Notes under the pieces: generated by a model
What the model saw: only the letters and a program-made list of their open reading frames with translations
Database searches by the model: none
What the model was told of the DNA's origin: nothing
Assembly: GCF_016598485.1 (NCBI RefSeq)
Contig: NZ_JAEMUW010000005.1
Coordinates: 244,034-308,033 of the forward strand
DNA from: Micromonospora coerulea
GTDB lineage: Bacteria > Actinomycetota > Actinomycetes > Mycobacteriales > Micromonosporaceae
Direction of reading: 5' to 3'
Length of the DNA: 64,000 nt
Part shown: positions 31,630 to 39,157 of the stretch, piece after piece
Layout of the letters: each line of letters begins with the position of its first letter
How positions within the stretch are numbered: the stretch's first letter is position 1
Position numbers and translations under genes: made by a program

Positions 31630-32067
31630 GTGCCGTTGCCCAGAGTGGAGGGCGTCGCCCTGATCTGCGCACTACGAGTCCGTGCTTCGGTGCTGGTCTA
31701 CCGCCTGGTCCTCGTACCCGACGTGGCGCTCACGACCGCACAGATCGACCCCCTGCCGTCGCGGATCGGGGTCATCGTCCGGCTGGAGGCAACGGTGACA
31801 GACGCACAGCGATCCGCCGTGGAGAAGGCCGTCCGGGCACTGCCGCACGCGGAGTCGGTTGCGTTCGAGGACCGCGCTGCCGCGTACGAGCGTCTGCGCA
31901 AGCATTGCCGCGGCAAGGGCGAGCTGGCCACGCAGCTCGACCCGCAGATGACGCGTGCGTCGTTGCGGTTCCAGGTGCCTCTGGACCGAGATGGGCGGGG
32001 ACTGTCCGAATTTGTGAAGCTCGACGGCGTGGACGTTGTGCGACTGGTGCCGGTGGCGATGCTGTAG
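31630..32067 (+). CDS. Protein with FtsX extracellular-domain-like region
   Basis: 145 aa. The central part (IGVIVRLEATVTDAQRSAVEKAV ... RFQVPLDRDG) follows the pattern of the FtsX periplasmic lobe, including a beta strand, the QRSAVEKAVRALP helix and AYERLRKH. No FtsE partner or permease part is present, so it is either a free-standing ECD protein or the remains of a larger gene. The N-terminal ~35 residues look non-native and the start is uncertain. Confidence 0.5.
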   Translation: MPLPRVEGVALICALRVRASVLVYRLVLVPDVALTTAQIDPLPSRIGVIVRLEATVTDAQRSAVEKAVRALPHAESVAFEDRAAAYERLRKHCRGKGELATQLDPQMTRASLRFQVPLDRDGRGLSEFVKLDGVDVVRLVPVAML

Positions 32068-32129
32068 GTCGCCTGCCCTGAAAGCCGGTGGGATGTGTGT
32101 GTGTGGTCCCTCGAGTGATCTTCGGGAGA

Positions 32130-32185
32130 GCGCGGAGGCGACCGAGATGGCCCTCAAGCGCCTCGGCGAGCAGTTCGGGAGCTGA
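32130..32185 (+). pseudogene. Relic of an integrase C-terminus
   Basis: Reads EATEMALKRLGEQFGS then stop, matching the last residues of the intact integrase ending at 55819 (EATETALTRLGEQFL). Nothing upstream keeps the integrase frame. It lies outside the left att repeat, so it is not part of the present element. Confidence 0.7.
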
Positions 32186-32265
32186 CCTGGGTTTTCACCC
32201 ACGGACGGGCGGGGACGCGGGTCAAGAGGGGTGGACCCCGCCCCGCCGGACGAGAGGGAGGCGAC

Positions 32266-32457
32266 ATGAGCTTGGAAAGGGCAAAGAACCAGGTCGAGAA
32301 GGTGGCCGGCCCCGAAAGGGCACGGTTGGGCGACATGCCCCAGAACGAGCGGTCGGAGGCGGAGCGGGTGATGCAGCGGGACAGGGCCCAGGGCAGGCAG
32401 CCTGGCGAGCACGTCCAAGCGGATGCTCGGGAGGCGCGGGAAGACTTCACGAGCTGA
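32266..32457 (+). CDS. Small charged protein, CsbD-like
   Basis: 63 aa, Lys/Arg/Glu/Gln-rich and probably helical (NQVEKVAGPERARLGDM). It has the size and spacing of CsbD-type stress proteins, but the match is weak. Good AGGGAGG site before the ATG. Sits between the integrase relic and the left att copy. Confidence 0.55.
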   Translation: MSLERAKNQVEKVAGPERARLGDMPQNERSEAERVMQRDRAQGRQPGEHVQADAREAREDFTS

Positions 32458-32527
32458 CCCGGCATGTCGCGGCGCCCCCGGTCTGCGTGCCGGGGGCGGT
32501 GCTGTCTCCGCTGCTGCACAAGATCGA

Positions 32528-32562
32528 AAAAGGCCGTCTCCGACTGGCGGAAACGGCCTTTG
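32528..32562 (-). terminator. Terminator beside left att copy
   Basis: Read on the minus strand, a 10-bp GC stem (AAAGGCCGTTT / AGACGGCCTTTTT) ends in a T-run. Same design as the tRNA-Ala terminator at 56369-56405 but with a different loop, which shows the two flanks are homologous, not identical. Confidence 0.75.
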
Positions 32563-32564
32563 AT

Positions 32565-32612
32565 CTGGGTGGAGTTGAGGGGATTCGAACCCCTGACCCC
32601 CTCGATGCGAAC
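32565..32612. repeat. Left attachment site (attL core), 3' fragment of tRNA-Ala
   Basis: 48 bp identical to 56409-56456. It contains the T-arm, variable loop, 3' anticodon stem and anticodon loop of tRNA-Ala(CGC) but lacks the 5' half, so it is the truncated partner left by integration. Upstream homology continues imperfectly for another ~45 bp. Confidence 0.92.
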
Positions 32613-32695
32613 TGGCTGCATCGTGGTGTGGTCCGGCTGCTCCCGAGGTCACAGGCTCTGCTGGCCCTGCTCTCGGCCTTGTTCGGCTGGCACGG

Positions 32696-32717
32696 TTGCT
32701 GTACTTCGCTGCTGTAC
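32696..32717 (+). promoter_or_regulatory. Candidate integrase arm-type sites near attL
   Basis: Tandem TTGCTGTAC and CTGCTGTAC, period 13 bp, 84 bp inside the left att core. The same pair is found 46 bp inside the right att core (56341-56363). Position and pairing fit arm sites of a tyrosine integrase. Confidence 0.55.
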
Positions 32718-32725
32718 TGCTGGCG

Positions 32726-32899
32726 TCAGACGAGGCGCTGGATGCGGACCTTCGAGCGCTCGTTCCTCAGGTGACCCTGCTTGTGCTGGCGGACCTGCTC
32801 GTCCCAGACCTCTTGGTCGTAGTCCGGGTTCGGCGGGATCCACTTGTGGGAGCCGTCGCTGTAGTGGAACTTCTCGTCGCCGGGTCGCAGGATGCTCAT
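32726..32899 (-). CDS. Small hypothetical protein, third gene of GntR-side operon
   Basis: 57 aa, charged and aromatic (DEKFHYSDGSHKWIPPNPDYD). Its ATG overlaps the preceding stop by 4 nt. Unknown function. Confidence 0.6.
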   Translation of the reverse strand: MSILRPGDEKFHYSDGSHKWIPPNPDYDQEVWDEQVRQHKQGHLRNERSKVRIQRLV

Positions 32900-33114
32900 C
32901 GGGTCCAGCCGAGGAACCGATGGTGCAGGTGGCCGGCGGGGACGTGGGCCAGGTCCTGGGCGGCGTCGACGAGCTGGGCGGCCAGGTAGAGGGCCAGCGA
33001 CACCGGGGCACGGTCGTACTCCGCTCGCAGCTCCCGCCGGCGGGTCTGACAGGGCCATTCAGCACCGCAGCCACCGCAGGTCCAGGCCGGTGTGACCGGA
33101 AGGTGTGTCGTCAT
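32896..33114 (-). CDS. Small Cys-rich protein, TPxWxCxxCGxxWPC family (element copy)
   Basis: 72 aa with VTPAWTCGGCGAEWPCQTRR and a C-terminal HHRFLGW. A close relative of the chromosomal protein at 26448-26714. Overlaps both neighbours by ATGA, so the three genes form a tightly coupled operon transcribed away from the GntR gene. Confidence 0.72.
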   Translation of the reverse strand: MTTHLPVTPAWTCGGCGAEWPCQTRRRELRAEYDRAPVSLALYLAAQLVDAAQDLAHVPAGHLHHRFLGWTR

Positions 33115-33377
33115 CGCGCGTCCTGGCTCGGCCAGTGGCCGCGGTTGATCGGGATGGGATGACGGCTTCGGCAGGGCAGGTCGCTTCCGCAGCGGCAGAT
33201 GCGCCGCCAGTGCCGCCATGACCAGAGGGGCCGGTGTCGGCGGGCGAGGGTCAGCGCCGCCGCCAAGACGTACTCGTCGTAGGACACGCGCCGCCGGCTG
33301 TTGTCCTGCCGCTGTTGGTGGCCGGTATCCCGCACGGCACCTGCGGTTGAATCAGTTGCATCGTTCGGTGTGGTCAT
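33111..33377 (-). CDS. Small basic hypothetical protein, first gene of GntR-side operon
   Basis: 88 aa. Disordered polar start, then a YDEYVLAAALTLARRHRP helix and a RRICRCGSDLPC Cys cluster. Unknown function. Stop overlaps the next start (ATGA). Confidence 0.62.
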   Translation of the reverse strand: MTTPNDATDSTAGAVRDTGHQQRQDNSRRRVSYDEYVLAAALTLARRHRPLWSWRHWRRICRCGSDLPCRSRHPIPINRGHWPSQDAR

Positions 33378-33460
33378 CACGCCTCCCGCCGACGCTTGGG
33401 GTCCCGTGGGCACCCGGTCAGCCGTGTCCGGAGACAGGGCACCCACGGCAGGACGACCCG

Positions 33461-33585
33461 GCCGCCAAGCTGGGTAGCCCCACGAGCAACTTAGGACGCA
33501 ATGTGCGCAGGGTCAACAGCTACGACACATAGCGTTGTAAGTCGAGCCCGCGATGTGGTCTCCTTGCACCAGCCGCCAAGCTGGG
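33461..33585 (+). promoter_or_regulatory. Control region between operon and GntR gene
   Basis: Holds two copies of GCCGCCAAGCTGGG (33461-33474 and 33572-33585; the second lies just before the GntR start) and an imperfect palindrome TACGACACATAGCGTTGTA at 33521-33539, which resembles GntR operators. Likely a divergent promoter region; autoregulation is inferred. Confidence 0.4.
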
Positions 33586-33595
33586 AGCACCACCT

Positions 33596-33820
33596 ATGTC
33601 TGAAGCTGCCTACCTACAGGTCGCCCGAGATATCCGCGAGCAGGTCAGCTCCGGCCAGTTGAAGCCGGGCGACAAGCTGCCCTCGTTCGCCGCCCTCTGC
33701 GAGCACTACAAGGTCAGCAACACCGTCATCCGCGCCGCCATGCTCCTGCTCAAAGCCGAGGGCCTGATCGACGGCCGGCAGGGCAAGGGCGTCTACGTCG
33801 CCGACCCGCTTCCCAGGTAA
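33596..33820 (+). CDS. Short GntR-family regulator (winged helix only)
   Basis: 74 aa consisting of just the GntR winged helix: AYLQVARDIREQV ... LKPGDKLPSFAALCEHYKVS ... EGLIDGRQGKGVYV. No effector domain, as is common for AICE regulators of the KorSA type. Transcribed away from the three-gene operon and may repress it. Confidence 0.85.
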   Translation: MSEAAYLQVARDIREQVSSGQLKPGDKLPSFAALCEHYKVSNTVIRAAMLLLKAEGLIDGRQGKGVYVADPLPR

Positions 33821-33844
33821 GCCGGGGTCGCCCTCCGAGCGCGA

Positions 33845-33985
33845 GGCCTCGCTTACAAGTTCTGGGCGCTCCGTCCGGCAGGGTCCGTCCAGGTCCGCGA
33901 CCTCGGGCGCCTGTCCGCGCCCAGCCGCCAGCGGATGCCCTCGTTCCGGCCGGTTGCTGTCACCGCTGCTGTCGACAACCCACCT
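33845..33985 (+). repeat. Att-like footprint A
   Basis: Starts with an anticodon-arm half (minus strand loop CTTGTAA then GCGAG) and ends 86-90 bp later in paired TGCTGTC sites of 12-bp period (33955-33961, 33967-33973). Shares the TTCTGGGCG...GGTCCGTCC...GACCTCGGGCG body with copy B. Confidence 0.6.
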
Positions 33986-33993
33986 TGCTCGCG

Positions 33994-34263
33994 TCAGTCG
34001 TCCTCGTCCAGTAGGCCGAACGCCTCCGGCACATCCTCCACGAACTGACGGTAAGGCGGCCGGAAGCTGTTCGCTCTCGCTGAGATAGCCGCGGCTAGAC
34101 GCGCTCGATCGTCCGGCTCAAGCCCACTGAGCCGGGCAGCCGCCTCGTCGAGCTGCCGAACGGCAACGTCCGGGTGAAGCGTCTCGTCGTCACACAGCTC
34201 GAAGAACGCCAAGCAGTCAAGCAGGCTGTCGAGCACCGCCGTGAAGATAGGGTCATCTGACAC
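33994..34263 (-). CDS. Small acidic hypothetical protein
   Basis: 89 aa, acidic and helical (LLDCLAFFELCDDETLHPDVAV...). No known family. Probably a soluble element-encoded accessory protein. Confidence 0.6.
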   Translation of the reverse strand: MSDDPIFTAVLDSLLDCLAFFELCDDETLHPDVAVRQLDEAAARLSGLEPDDRARLAAAISARANSFRPPYRQFVEDVPEAFGLLDEDD

Positions 34264-34289
34264 GCGCGCATGCTACGAGTTCAGACGTT

Positions 34290-34430
34290 GAAGCGGAACT
34301 AAGAGCCGCTACCCCACTACCAGCGGCGACACCGTCCGGCACCTGCTCACAGGGCATCTCGGGCTGCCATTGTTGTTCGCTGGTTGACGACGTTTCACGG
34401 TGTCTTGTGCCCCCTGCGTGCCCCCGGACT
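34290..34430 (+). repeat. Possible att-like footprint with GTGCCCCC arm pair
   Basis: GTGCCCCC at 34407-34414 and again at 34418-34425 (period 11), a pattern typical of integrase arm sites. About 105 bp upstream, GCGGAACTAAGAG faintly recalls a tRNA anticodon arm half. Confidence 0.35.
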
Positions 34431-34435
34431 CCGCG

Positions 34436-34657
34436 CTACCACTTCCGACGCCATTCGAGGCGGCCTTGATGCGCCACAGCCGGGACTTCCCCTCGCTGGA
34501 CGTACAGCACCTCGTCCTCAACCCACCAGACGTCGCCGACACGAAGGAAGACCGGCACCTCCAACGTCAGGGCAAGAAGGCAGCCGCCGGAACTGCCCGG
34601 CAGCCCTTCCAGGTCATCCAGCAGCTCCATCCGGCCAGCGGTGACGGGCTCGGTCAT
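34436..34657 (-). CDS. Small hypothetical protein
   Basis: 73 aa (MTEPVTAGRMELLDDLEG start; VFLRVGDVWWVEDEVLYV core). Beta-rich, unknown function; reads like a small phage or element gene. Confidence 0.5.
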   Translation of the reverse strand: MTEPVTAGRMELLDDLEGLPGSSGGCLLALTLEVPVFLRVGDVWWVEDEVLYVQRGEVPAVAHQGRLEWRRKW

Positions 34658-34753
34658 CACGCCACCATTCTGCCGGTGCCCACGCGGCCCCGACGACTCC
34701 TTGACCCCCAGGCAACCAGCGCACCTCATTGACCTGCCGCTACAGGCTGGCCG

Positions 34754-34830
34754 AACTGGCCGGACGGTCCGCTGACGTCCATGAACGTCCGCCGCCATGC
34801 AGCCCGATCGTCACCCAGATAGTCACCCAG
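34754..34830 (+). repeat. Repeat with GTCACCCAG arm pair (copy 1)
   Basis: GGTCCGCTGACGTCCATG followed by paired GTCACCCAG (34810-34818 and 34822-34830, period 12). A second copy with the same order is at 48816-48872. Confidence 0.5.
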
Positions 34831-34872
34831 GGATCCCCCACGGCCGGCGGCTACCTGCTGGATACTGCCACG

Positions 34873-35090
34873 ATGCCCCAGAAGACAGAGTCCTTCCCCT
34901 CGCGGCACCTCTCGCTGAGCAATCCCGCAGGTCCGGGCCAGGATGACGTTCTGGCCCTACTGCGTCGGGTCGCCGACTCGATCGAGGAACTCGGACAGGT
35001 GTGGGTCCAAGACCTGGTCTTGCACAACGAGGTCACGGCCGATGGGGACTGGTGCTCAGTCACGGTTTCTTCCGCAGGAGCTCGAAGTAG
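34873..35090 (+). pseudogene. Small gene probably frameshifted near its end
   Basis: Reads DDVLALLRRVADSIEELG ... LHNEVTADGDWCSVTV, like a common small actinobacterial protein, then the frame shifts: a one-base change would restore FFRRSSK and a stop at 35090. As it stands, the open frame runs on into att-like copy B to 35322. Either a real frameshift or a natural extension. Confidence 0.4.
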
Positions 35091-35129
35091 CGCCAGCTTG
35101 CCCCACGACCCGGCAACTCACCACGACCC

Positions 35130-35260
35130 CTCGTTTGTAAGTTCTGGGCGCCCGGTGGGGTCCGTCCGCATCCGCGACCTCGGGCGGCTGTCTGCGCCTG
35201 GACGTCGGCGGCTGCCCTCGTCCCGGCCGGTTGCTGTCGCCGTTGCTGTCGACAGCCACC
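35130..35260 (+). repeat. Att-like footprint B
   Basis: Minus-strand loop CTTACAA with ACGAG stem half and GGGTC variable loop, then ~86 bp, then TTGCTGTC pairs at 35231-35238 and 35243-35250. Core-to-arm spacing equals that of the live attL (81 bp). Confidence 0.6.
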
Positions 35261-35363
35261 CACGCTTCGGTCACACCCGCCGACCACCCCCGATAAGAAG
35301 CTCGCCCAGCGGCGGGACGTAGCGGCCAGCGGGTGATCGTTGGACCATCTAGCATGTCCCGTC

Positions 35364-35822
35364 ATGCGTACCGAACCCATCCACATCGATGGACTCGCCG
35401 GCCCCATCGTCGTCACCGCACCGACATTCCGCGCCCCTTCCATCACGGTCGGCGAGCGAAGCGCGACCCGCACCCGCGGCAACAAATACCTCCTACCCGC
35501 GGCTGACGGACAGCTGGTCGACGCCAAGTTGAGCAACGGCCTGCTAGACCCCTACCCCAGCATCGAGATCGCCGGCGTCAAGCACCGCACAGGGCCACGG
35601 ATGCCGGTCCTGCTACAGATCATGAGCGCCTTGCCGTTGGTCGTGTTCATCCCCCTGCTCCACGGCGGGCTGATTGGCGGTCTCGTCGCAGGAATCGCCT
35701 TGCTTACCAATCTCAAAATCGCACGCGGGAGCCACTCCACCCCGGTCAAAGCGGTCATCATGCTCTGCGTCCTCGGCGCCGCGACCGTGGTGTTGGCAAT
35801 GATCGCCGCTCTCCTCAACTAG
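35364..35822 (+). CDS. Hypothetical three-helix membrane protein
   Basis: 152 aa. Polar N-terminal half (possible small beta domain), then helices ALPLVVFIPLL, a GLIGGLVAGIALLTN segment and AVIMLCVLGAATVVLAMIAALL. Unknown function. Confidence 0.65.
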   Translation: MRTEPIHIDGLAGPIVVTAPTFRAPSITVGERSATRTRGNKYLLPAADGQLVDAKLSNGLLDPYPSIEIAGVKHRTGPRMPVLLQIMSALPLVVFIPLLHGGLIGGLVAGIALLTNLKIARGSHSTPVKAVIMLCVLGAATVVLAMIAALLN

Positions 35823-36519
35823 GCCACCTACCACGAGGTGACGGTGTCGGCGGGACGGGCACGTTGCTACCTGCCGCCCAGCGCCCGTCGATACAAGTCA
35901 GCCCCTAGCGCGTCCCTTGGCCGAACCCGCCATGAAGCCACCATCAGTTCACCAACTACAGGTAATAAGGCGACCGTCGGCCTGGTCATCAGGCCGACCA
36001 CGCCTCGTCACCTGGGCAGACGTCGTCACCAGTGGTCGTCGTTGGTCGCTCACGATCGGCCTCCGACGGCCTGGTGACGGCCTGGACCTGGTCCTCGTCG
36101 ACCCGCCCGGAGCCGGCGCGGCCCGGCCGCGATGACCCCTCGCTTGTAAGTTCTGGGCAGCCGTCCGACCGCGTCCATCCCCAGCCTGCCGGTACTCGTC
36201 CGACCCGCCAGGAGCACGTGAATCGTGCGCCGTCGTCCGTCATCGTTGCTACAGGCGCTGCTACACCCTGCATCCGGCGGACCAGCGGATTAAGAGGCAC
36301 AGTCGGGGCCACGATCAGCGTCGCGCGACCTCGGGCTCGATGGCCGGTACAAGTCGGCCCGGTGCGGCCATGTCCGTCTCGGTTGCTGTCAGCGTTGCTG
36401 TCACGCCCGCCGGTTAGGTGCGCCGTAACAACGACCCCGCTGGGCCGCCGCCTGGTCCTCCTGCTCGGCCTGTCGCCCCAGTCCGAAGTGCCCACGGCTG
36501 CTCTTTTCGCGACCGGGGC
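35823..36519. other. Long gene-poor stretch with two nested att-like footprints
   Basis: 697 nt without a convincing gene. Copy C begins near 36130 and has TGCTACA pairs at 36247-36253 and 36259-36265, followed by a minus-strand CTCTTAAT-CCGCT-GGTCC segment (around 36280-36297) that matches 32-48 of tRNA-Lys(CTT). A further TTGCTGTC pair follows at 36383-36402. This looks like two att sites in series. Confidence 0.55.
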
Positions 36520-36795
36520 CTATTTCTGTCCCTTCGCCCGCTCCACTTCCTCCATGCTCACGACCTGCATCCCTGGCCTGCCCGGACGGCGCCTCGGCCG
36601 GGGCTGATCGGGCGACAGGATCGCCTCCAGCTCGTCCGAGAAAGTGAAGACCCGGGTCAGGATCGCCTCCAGCTCCTCCGAGTGGATGGCGCAGCGGTCC
36701 GTAACACCGGTGCGGTCTGACGCGCTCACGGTGTAGGTCACCGCCGGGACGGTCGGGTCCTCACACACGTCGCAGACGATGATTTCTTTCCGCAT
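36520..36795 (-). CDS. Hypothetical protein with CDVC motif
   Basis: 91 aa. KEIIVCDVCEDP and a later DRCAIH suggest a small Cys/His metal site; C-terminus is basic (PRPRRRPGRPG) and may bind nucleic acid, similar to small phage/Lsr2-like proteins. Divergent from the next gene. Confidence 0.6.
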   Translation of the reverse strand: MRKEIIVCDVCEDPTVPAVTYTVSASDRTGVTDRCAIHSEELEAILTRVFTFSDELEAILSPDQPRPRRRPGRPGMQVVSMEEVERAKGQK

Positions 36796-36857
36796 TTGCT
36801 ATGTGGTCCAATGCGTCGTTGAGGTCGGCCGTGAGTCGTCCGGTTTAGGGGGCAAGC

Positions 36858-37313
36858 GTGACAGCGAGCAAGCTCGTGGATCGGGATGAGTTTATCCGCT
36901 GGTACGACGAAGGTATGACCTACTCCTGGATCATCGAAGAGTACTGGCGCAAGTACGGCATCGAGATCGGGTACGGCACCATCTCCAACTGGCGGCACCA
37001 GCTCGGGCTGAACAAGCGTGCGGTCCGCGACACGACGCTGATCCCGTGGTCGGTCCGGCCCGAGCACCGCGACCACCACATCCTGCAAATGCTGCGCACT
37101 GAGGCCCGCCGCCGAGCCGGCGAGCCGGTCCCGGCCGACCGGCTGATGAAGCTGGAAGGCTGGCTGCGAAACCTGGACGAGCAGGACGCGGTCGTCCACT
37201 ATGACCCGGACACCGCGCAGGGTTGGTGGCTGGTCCACCGCCGGCCCTGGTTTGACCGCGACCTGATCCGCGTTCCCGATCGCGTTACCCGTTCGCGCGG
37301 GTCCAGGAAATAG
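36858..37313 (+). CDS. HTH protein, possible phage-type regulator
   Basis: 151 aa. N-terminal helix-turn-helix (DEFIRWYDEGMTYSWIIEEY ... GTISNWRHQLG), then helical C-terminus with MLRTEARRRAGEPV and a WLRNLDEQDAVVHYDPDT segment seen in actinophage HTH proteins. Divergent from the CDVC gene; could control it. Confidence 0.7.
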   Translation: MTASKLVDRDEFIRWYDEGMTYSWIIEEYWRKYGIEIGYGTISNWRHQLGLNKRAVRDTTLIPWSVRPEHRDHHILQMLRTEARRRAGEPVPADRLMKLEGWLRNLDEQDAVVHYDPDTAQGWWLVHRRPWFDRDLIRVPDRVTRSRGSRK

Positions 37314-37535
37314 TCGGCTGGTGCTTGCGGCAACACCTGGCGAGGCGTCGGCGAGTTAGACGCCTTCGTCCCGAACGCGGGTGTGGGACAGCGTCGGATG
37401 TGGTGCGTTGCCGTCCTAGCTCGCTGAGCGTTGGTACTTTGCCGCCCCTCGTCGTCTCTTGCCGAGTGCTATCGGTGGTCCCGCTGCCTCCACGCTGCCC
37501 ACGAGGTTGTTGCAAGAGCTTGGGACCATGACCCC

Positions 37536-38030
37536 ATGACGCCGGGCCCGCCTGCTACCCAGGCCAAGGATCAGGTATCCGACGAGGTCCTCATGGCGGC
37601 CTACGCCGTGGTCGGCGCCCGCCGCACATCCCTCGACACGATGATGTGGCAAGTTCCCGCTCTGGCTACCGCGGCTCAGGCCTTTCTTCTCACGATCGCA
37701 CTACAGCCGGGCAGCTCACCCGCTGCTCAAGCCATCGCAGCCATCCTCGGCGCGATCCTCGCTGTCCTGTCGGCACAGTTGATGGCCAAGCACCGCCACC
37801 TTGAGATGAGCGACAGCCGGCTAATGGAGCGGATCGAACGACAGCTACGCCTTGAGCAAAGTCTCGAAGTCCCTCCCCACGCCGCCGGCCGTTTCCGTCT
37901 CGGCAACCACCAACCCTGGTGGATTCGGATGTCGTCCTACCGGCTCTGGCTGCTTGGTGTGACGGCGTTCGGCGTCGCAGACCTGGCCGTAGCCCTCGAC
38001 GCGATGGCAGGCCTGGGCCTCTTCCATTGA
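37536..38030 (+). CDS. Hypothetical multi-helix membrane protein
   Basis: 164 aa. ARRTSLDTMMWQVPALATAA helix, then a second span, a charged amphipathic stretch (KHRHLEMSDSRLMERIERQLR) and a C-terminal helix. ATG at 37536 chosen; upstream frame is unlikely. Unknown function; could be a small effector-type membrane protein. Confidence 0.65.
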   Translation: MTPGPPATQAKDQVSDEVLMAAYAVVGARRTSLDTMMWQVPALATAAQAFLLTIALQPGSSPAAQAIAAILGAILAVLSAQLMAKHRHLEMSDSRLMERIERQLRLEQSLEVPPHAAGRFRLGNHQPWWIRMSSYRLWLLGVTAFGVADLAVALDAMAGLGLFH

Positions 38031-38794
38031 GCCGACACCCTTGACCTACGAATGTCCGGCAAGGCGGGGTGCTGACGCTCGGTACGCAGGTCGGGAGGCT
38101 CGGCCGGTCGGTCAAGGGCTCTGACGGTGCGGTGGGTTGCTCTACTTCCTGCTGTACGGCGACCGGGTGGAGACCGAGCCGGGTTGCTATCGGCAGCCGC
38201 TCCGCCATGCACGCTTTCCAAGTCTGCTCGGTGCGGTTCGTGCCGGGTCGACAGCGTTCGTGCCGCAGGTGCGGGCGAGGGCGTGGACGCTGGTGATTGC
38301 CGCTGGCCGCCCAGGAACGAGACGTGAACTGAGACGACCACTCCCGGTTCGGCCCTTCAGCATCTAGGAGGCAACATCCAACCCGGTCGAGATCGTCTTC
38401 GTCTTCGCCGACCGGCTCGACGGCACCGAGCTCTATCAGTACCACCAGCCTGCTTAGAGGCGAAGAGGGCATGGTGCATCTCAGTCTGCCCATTACCTCT
38501 GGCATTCGCTCGCACGCCGCCTACCAGGGGAACCTCGTCCGGGCCCGTTGCTTTCGGCCTTGCTGTCGACACCCCCTCGCCCCGTACGGATCAACGGCCG
38601 CCTGCGAAGGGGTGTCACCGTGCATCGCAAGTATCGAATCTTGCTGACCGTCGTGAACCGGCAAGCCCGCCGGCCCCCGGCCGCCCGGTCCAACGCCGCC
38701 GCGTCCGGCAGGGTCTTCTCCGACCAGTTCGCCTTGGTGATCTGCCGTCCGTTCGGAGGATGGGCTTGGTCGATTAGGCAGGCATGCTGGGCGA
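38031..38794. other. Gene-poor stretch with gene relics and att-like arms
   Basis: 764 nt. Contains a truncated gene tail (38377-38457), a TGCTTTC/TGCTGTC pair at 38549-38555 and 38561-38567, and a minus-strand fragment reading ITKANWSEKTLPDAAALD near 38,640-38,770. No intact gene supported. Confidence 0.5.
38377..38457 (+). pseudogene. Truncated paralog of the 46387-46629 gene
   Basis: Reads VEIVFVFADRLDGTELYQYH then QPA-stop, aligned with VEHVYVLADKLDGTEVYQYR of the protein at 46387-46629. Only the C-terminus remains. Confidence 0.65.
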
Positions 38795-39157
38795 GTGAGT
38801 CGACTGCACCGGTTCGTGACTGCTGGCCTTTTGGTCCTCGTCGGGGCCGCTTTGGTCTCTTTGTTGTTGTTCCTGCGGTCCGAGGGGTTGGAGCGGGCTG
38901 GCTGGTGGGCAACGGTAGCGGCTGCGGTGTTCGCCGCAGCGGGGCTAGTTGTCGCGTATCTCGCTTGGCGCCATCCTGTCACCCCGAGTGCACGCGGCGG
39001 ATCCGCTCCTGCCGCTGATGGTGTCAGGGAGGCTCGGGGTAAATCCGTCGTGTCGGGTGAGCGCTCGATCGGTTCGATGTCGGGAGGTACGGCGATCACA
39101 GGCGACGGCAACGTGGTAGGTGATGGCACTGCCACCGGCTACGACACAAAATCGTGA
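38795..39157 (+). CDS. Two-helix membrane protein coupled to STAND/TPR gene
   Basis: 120 aa. Two N-terminal helices (TAGLLVLVGAALVSLLLFL; WWATVAAAVFAAAGLVVAYLAW), then a Gly/Ser/Ala-rich cytoplasmic tail ending ITGDGNVVGDGTATGYDT. The same ITGDGNVV string occurs near residue 30 of the next protein. Overlaps the next gene by 4 nt (GTGA). The pair therefore looks like a two-component unit: membrane partner plus STAND ATPase. Confidence 0.75.
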   Translation: MSRLHRFVTAGLLVLVGAALVSLLLFLRSEGLERAGWWATVAAAVFAAAGLVVAYLAWRHPVTPSARGGSAPAADGVREARGKSVVSGERSIGSMSGGTAITGDGNVVGDGTATGYDTKS

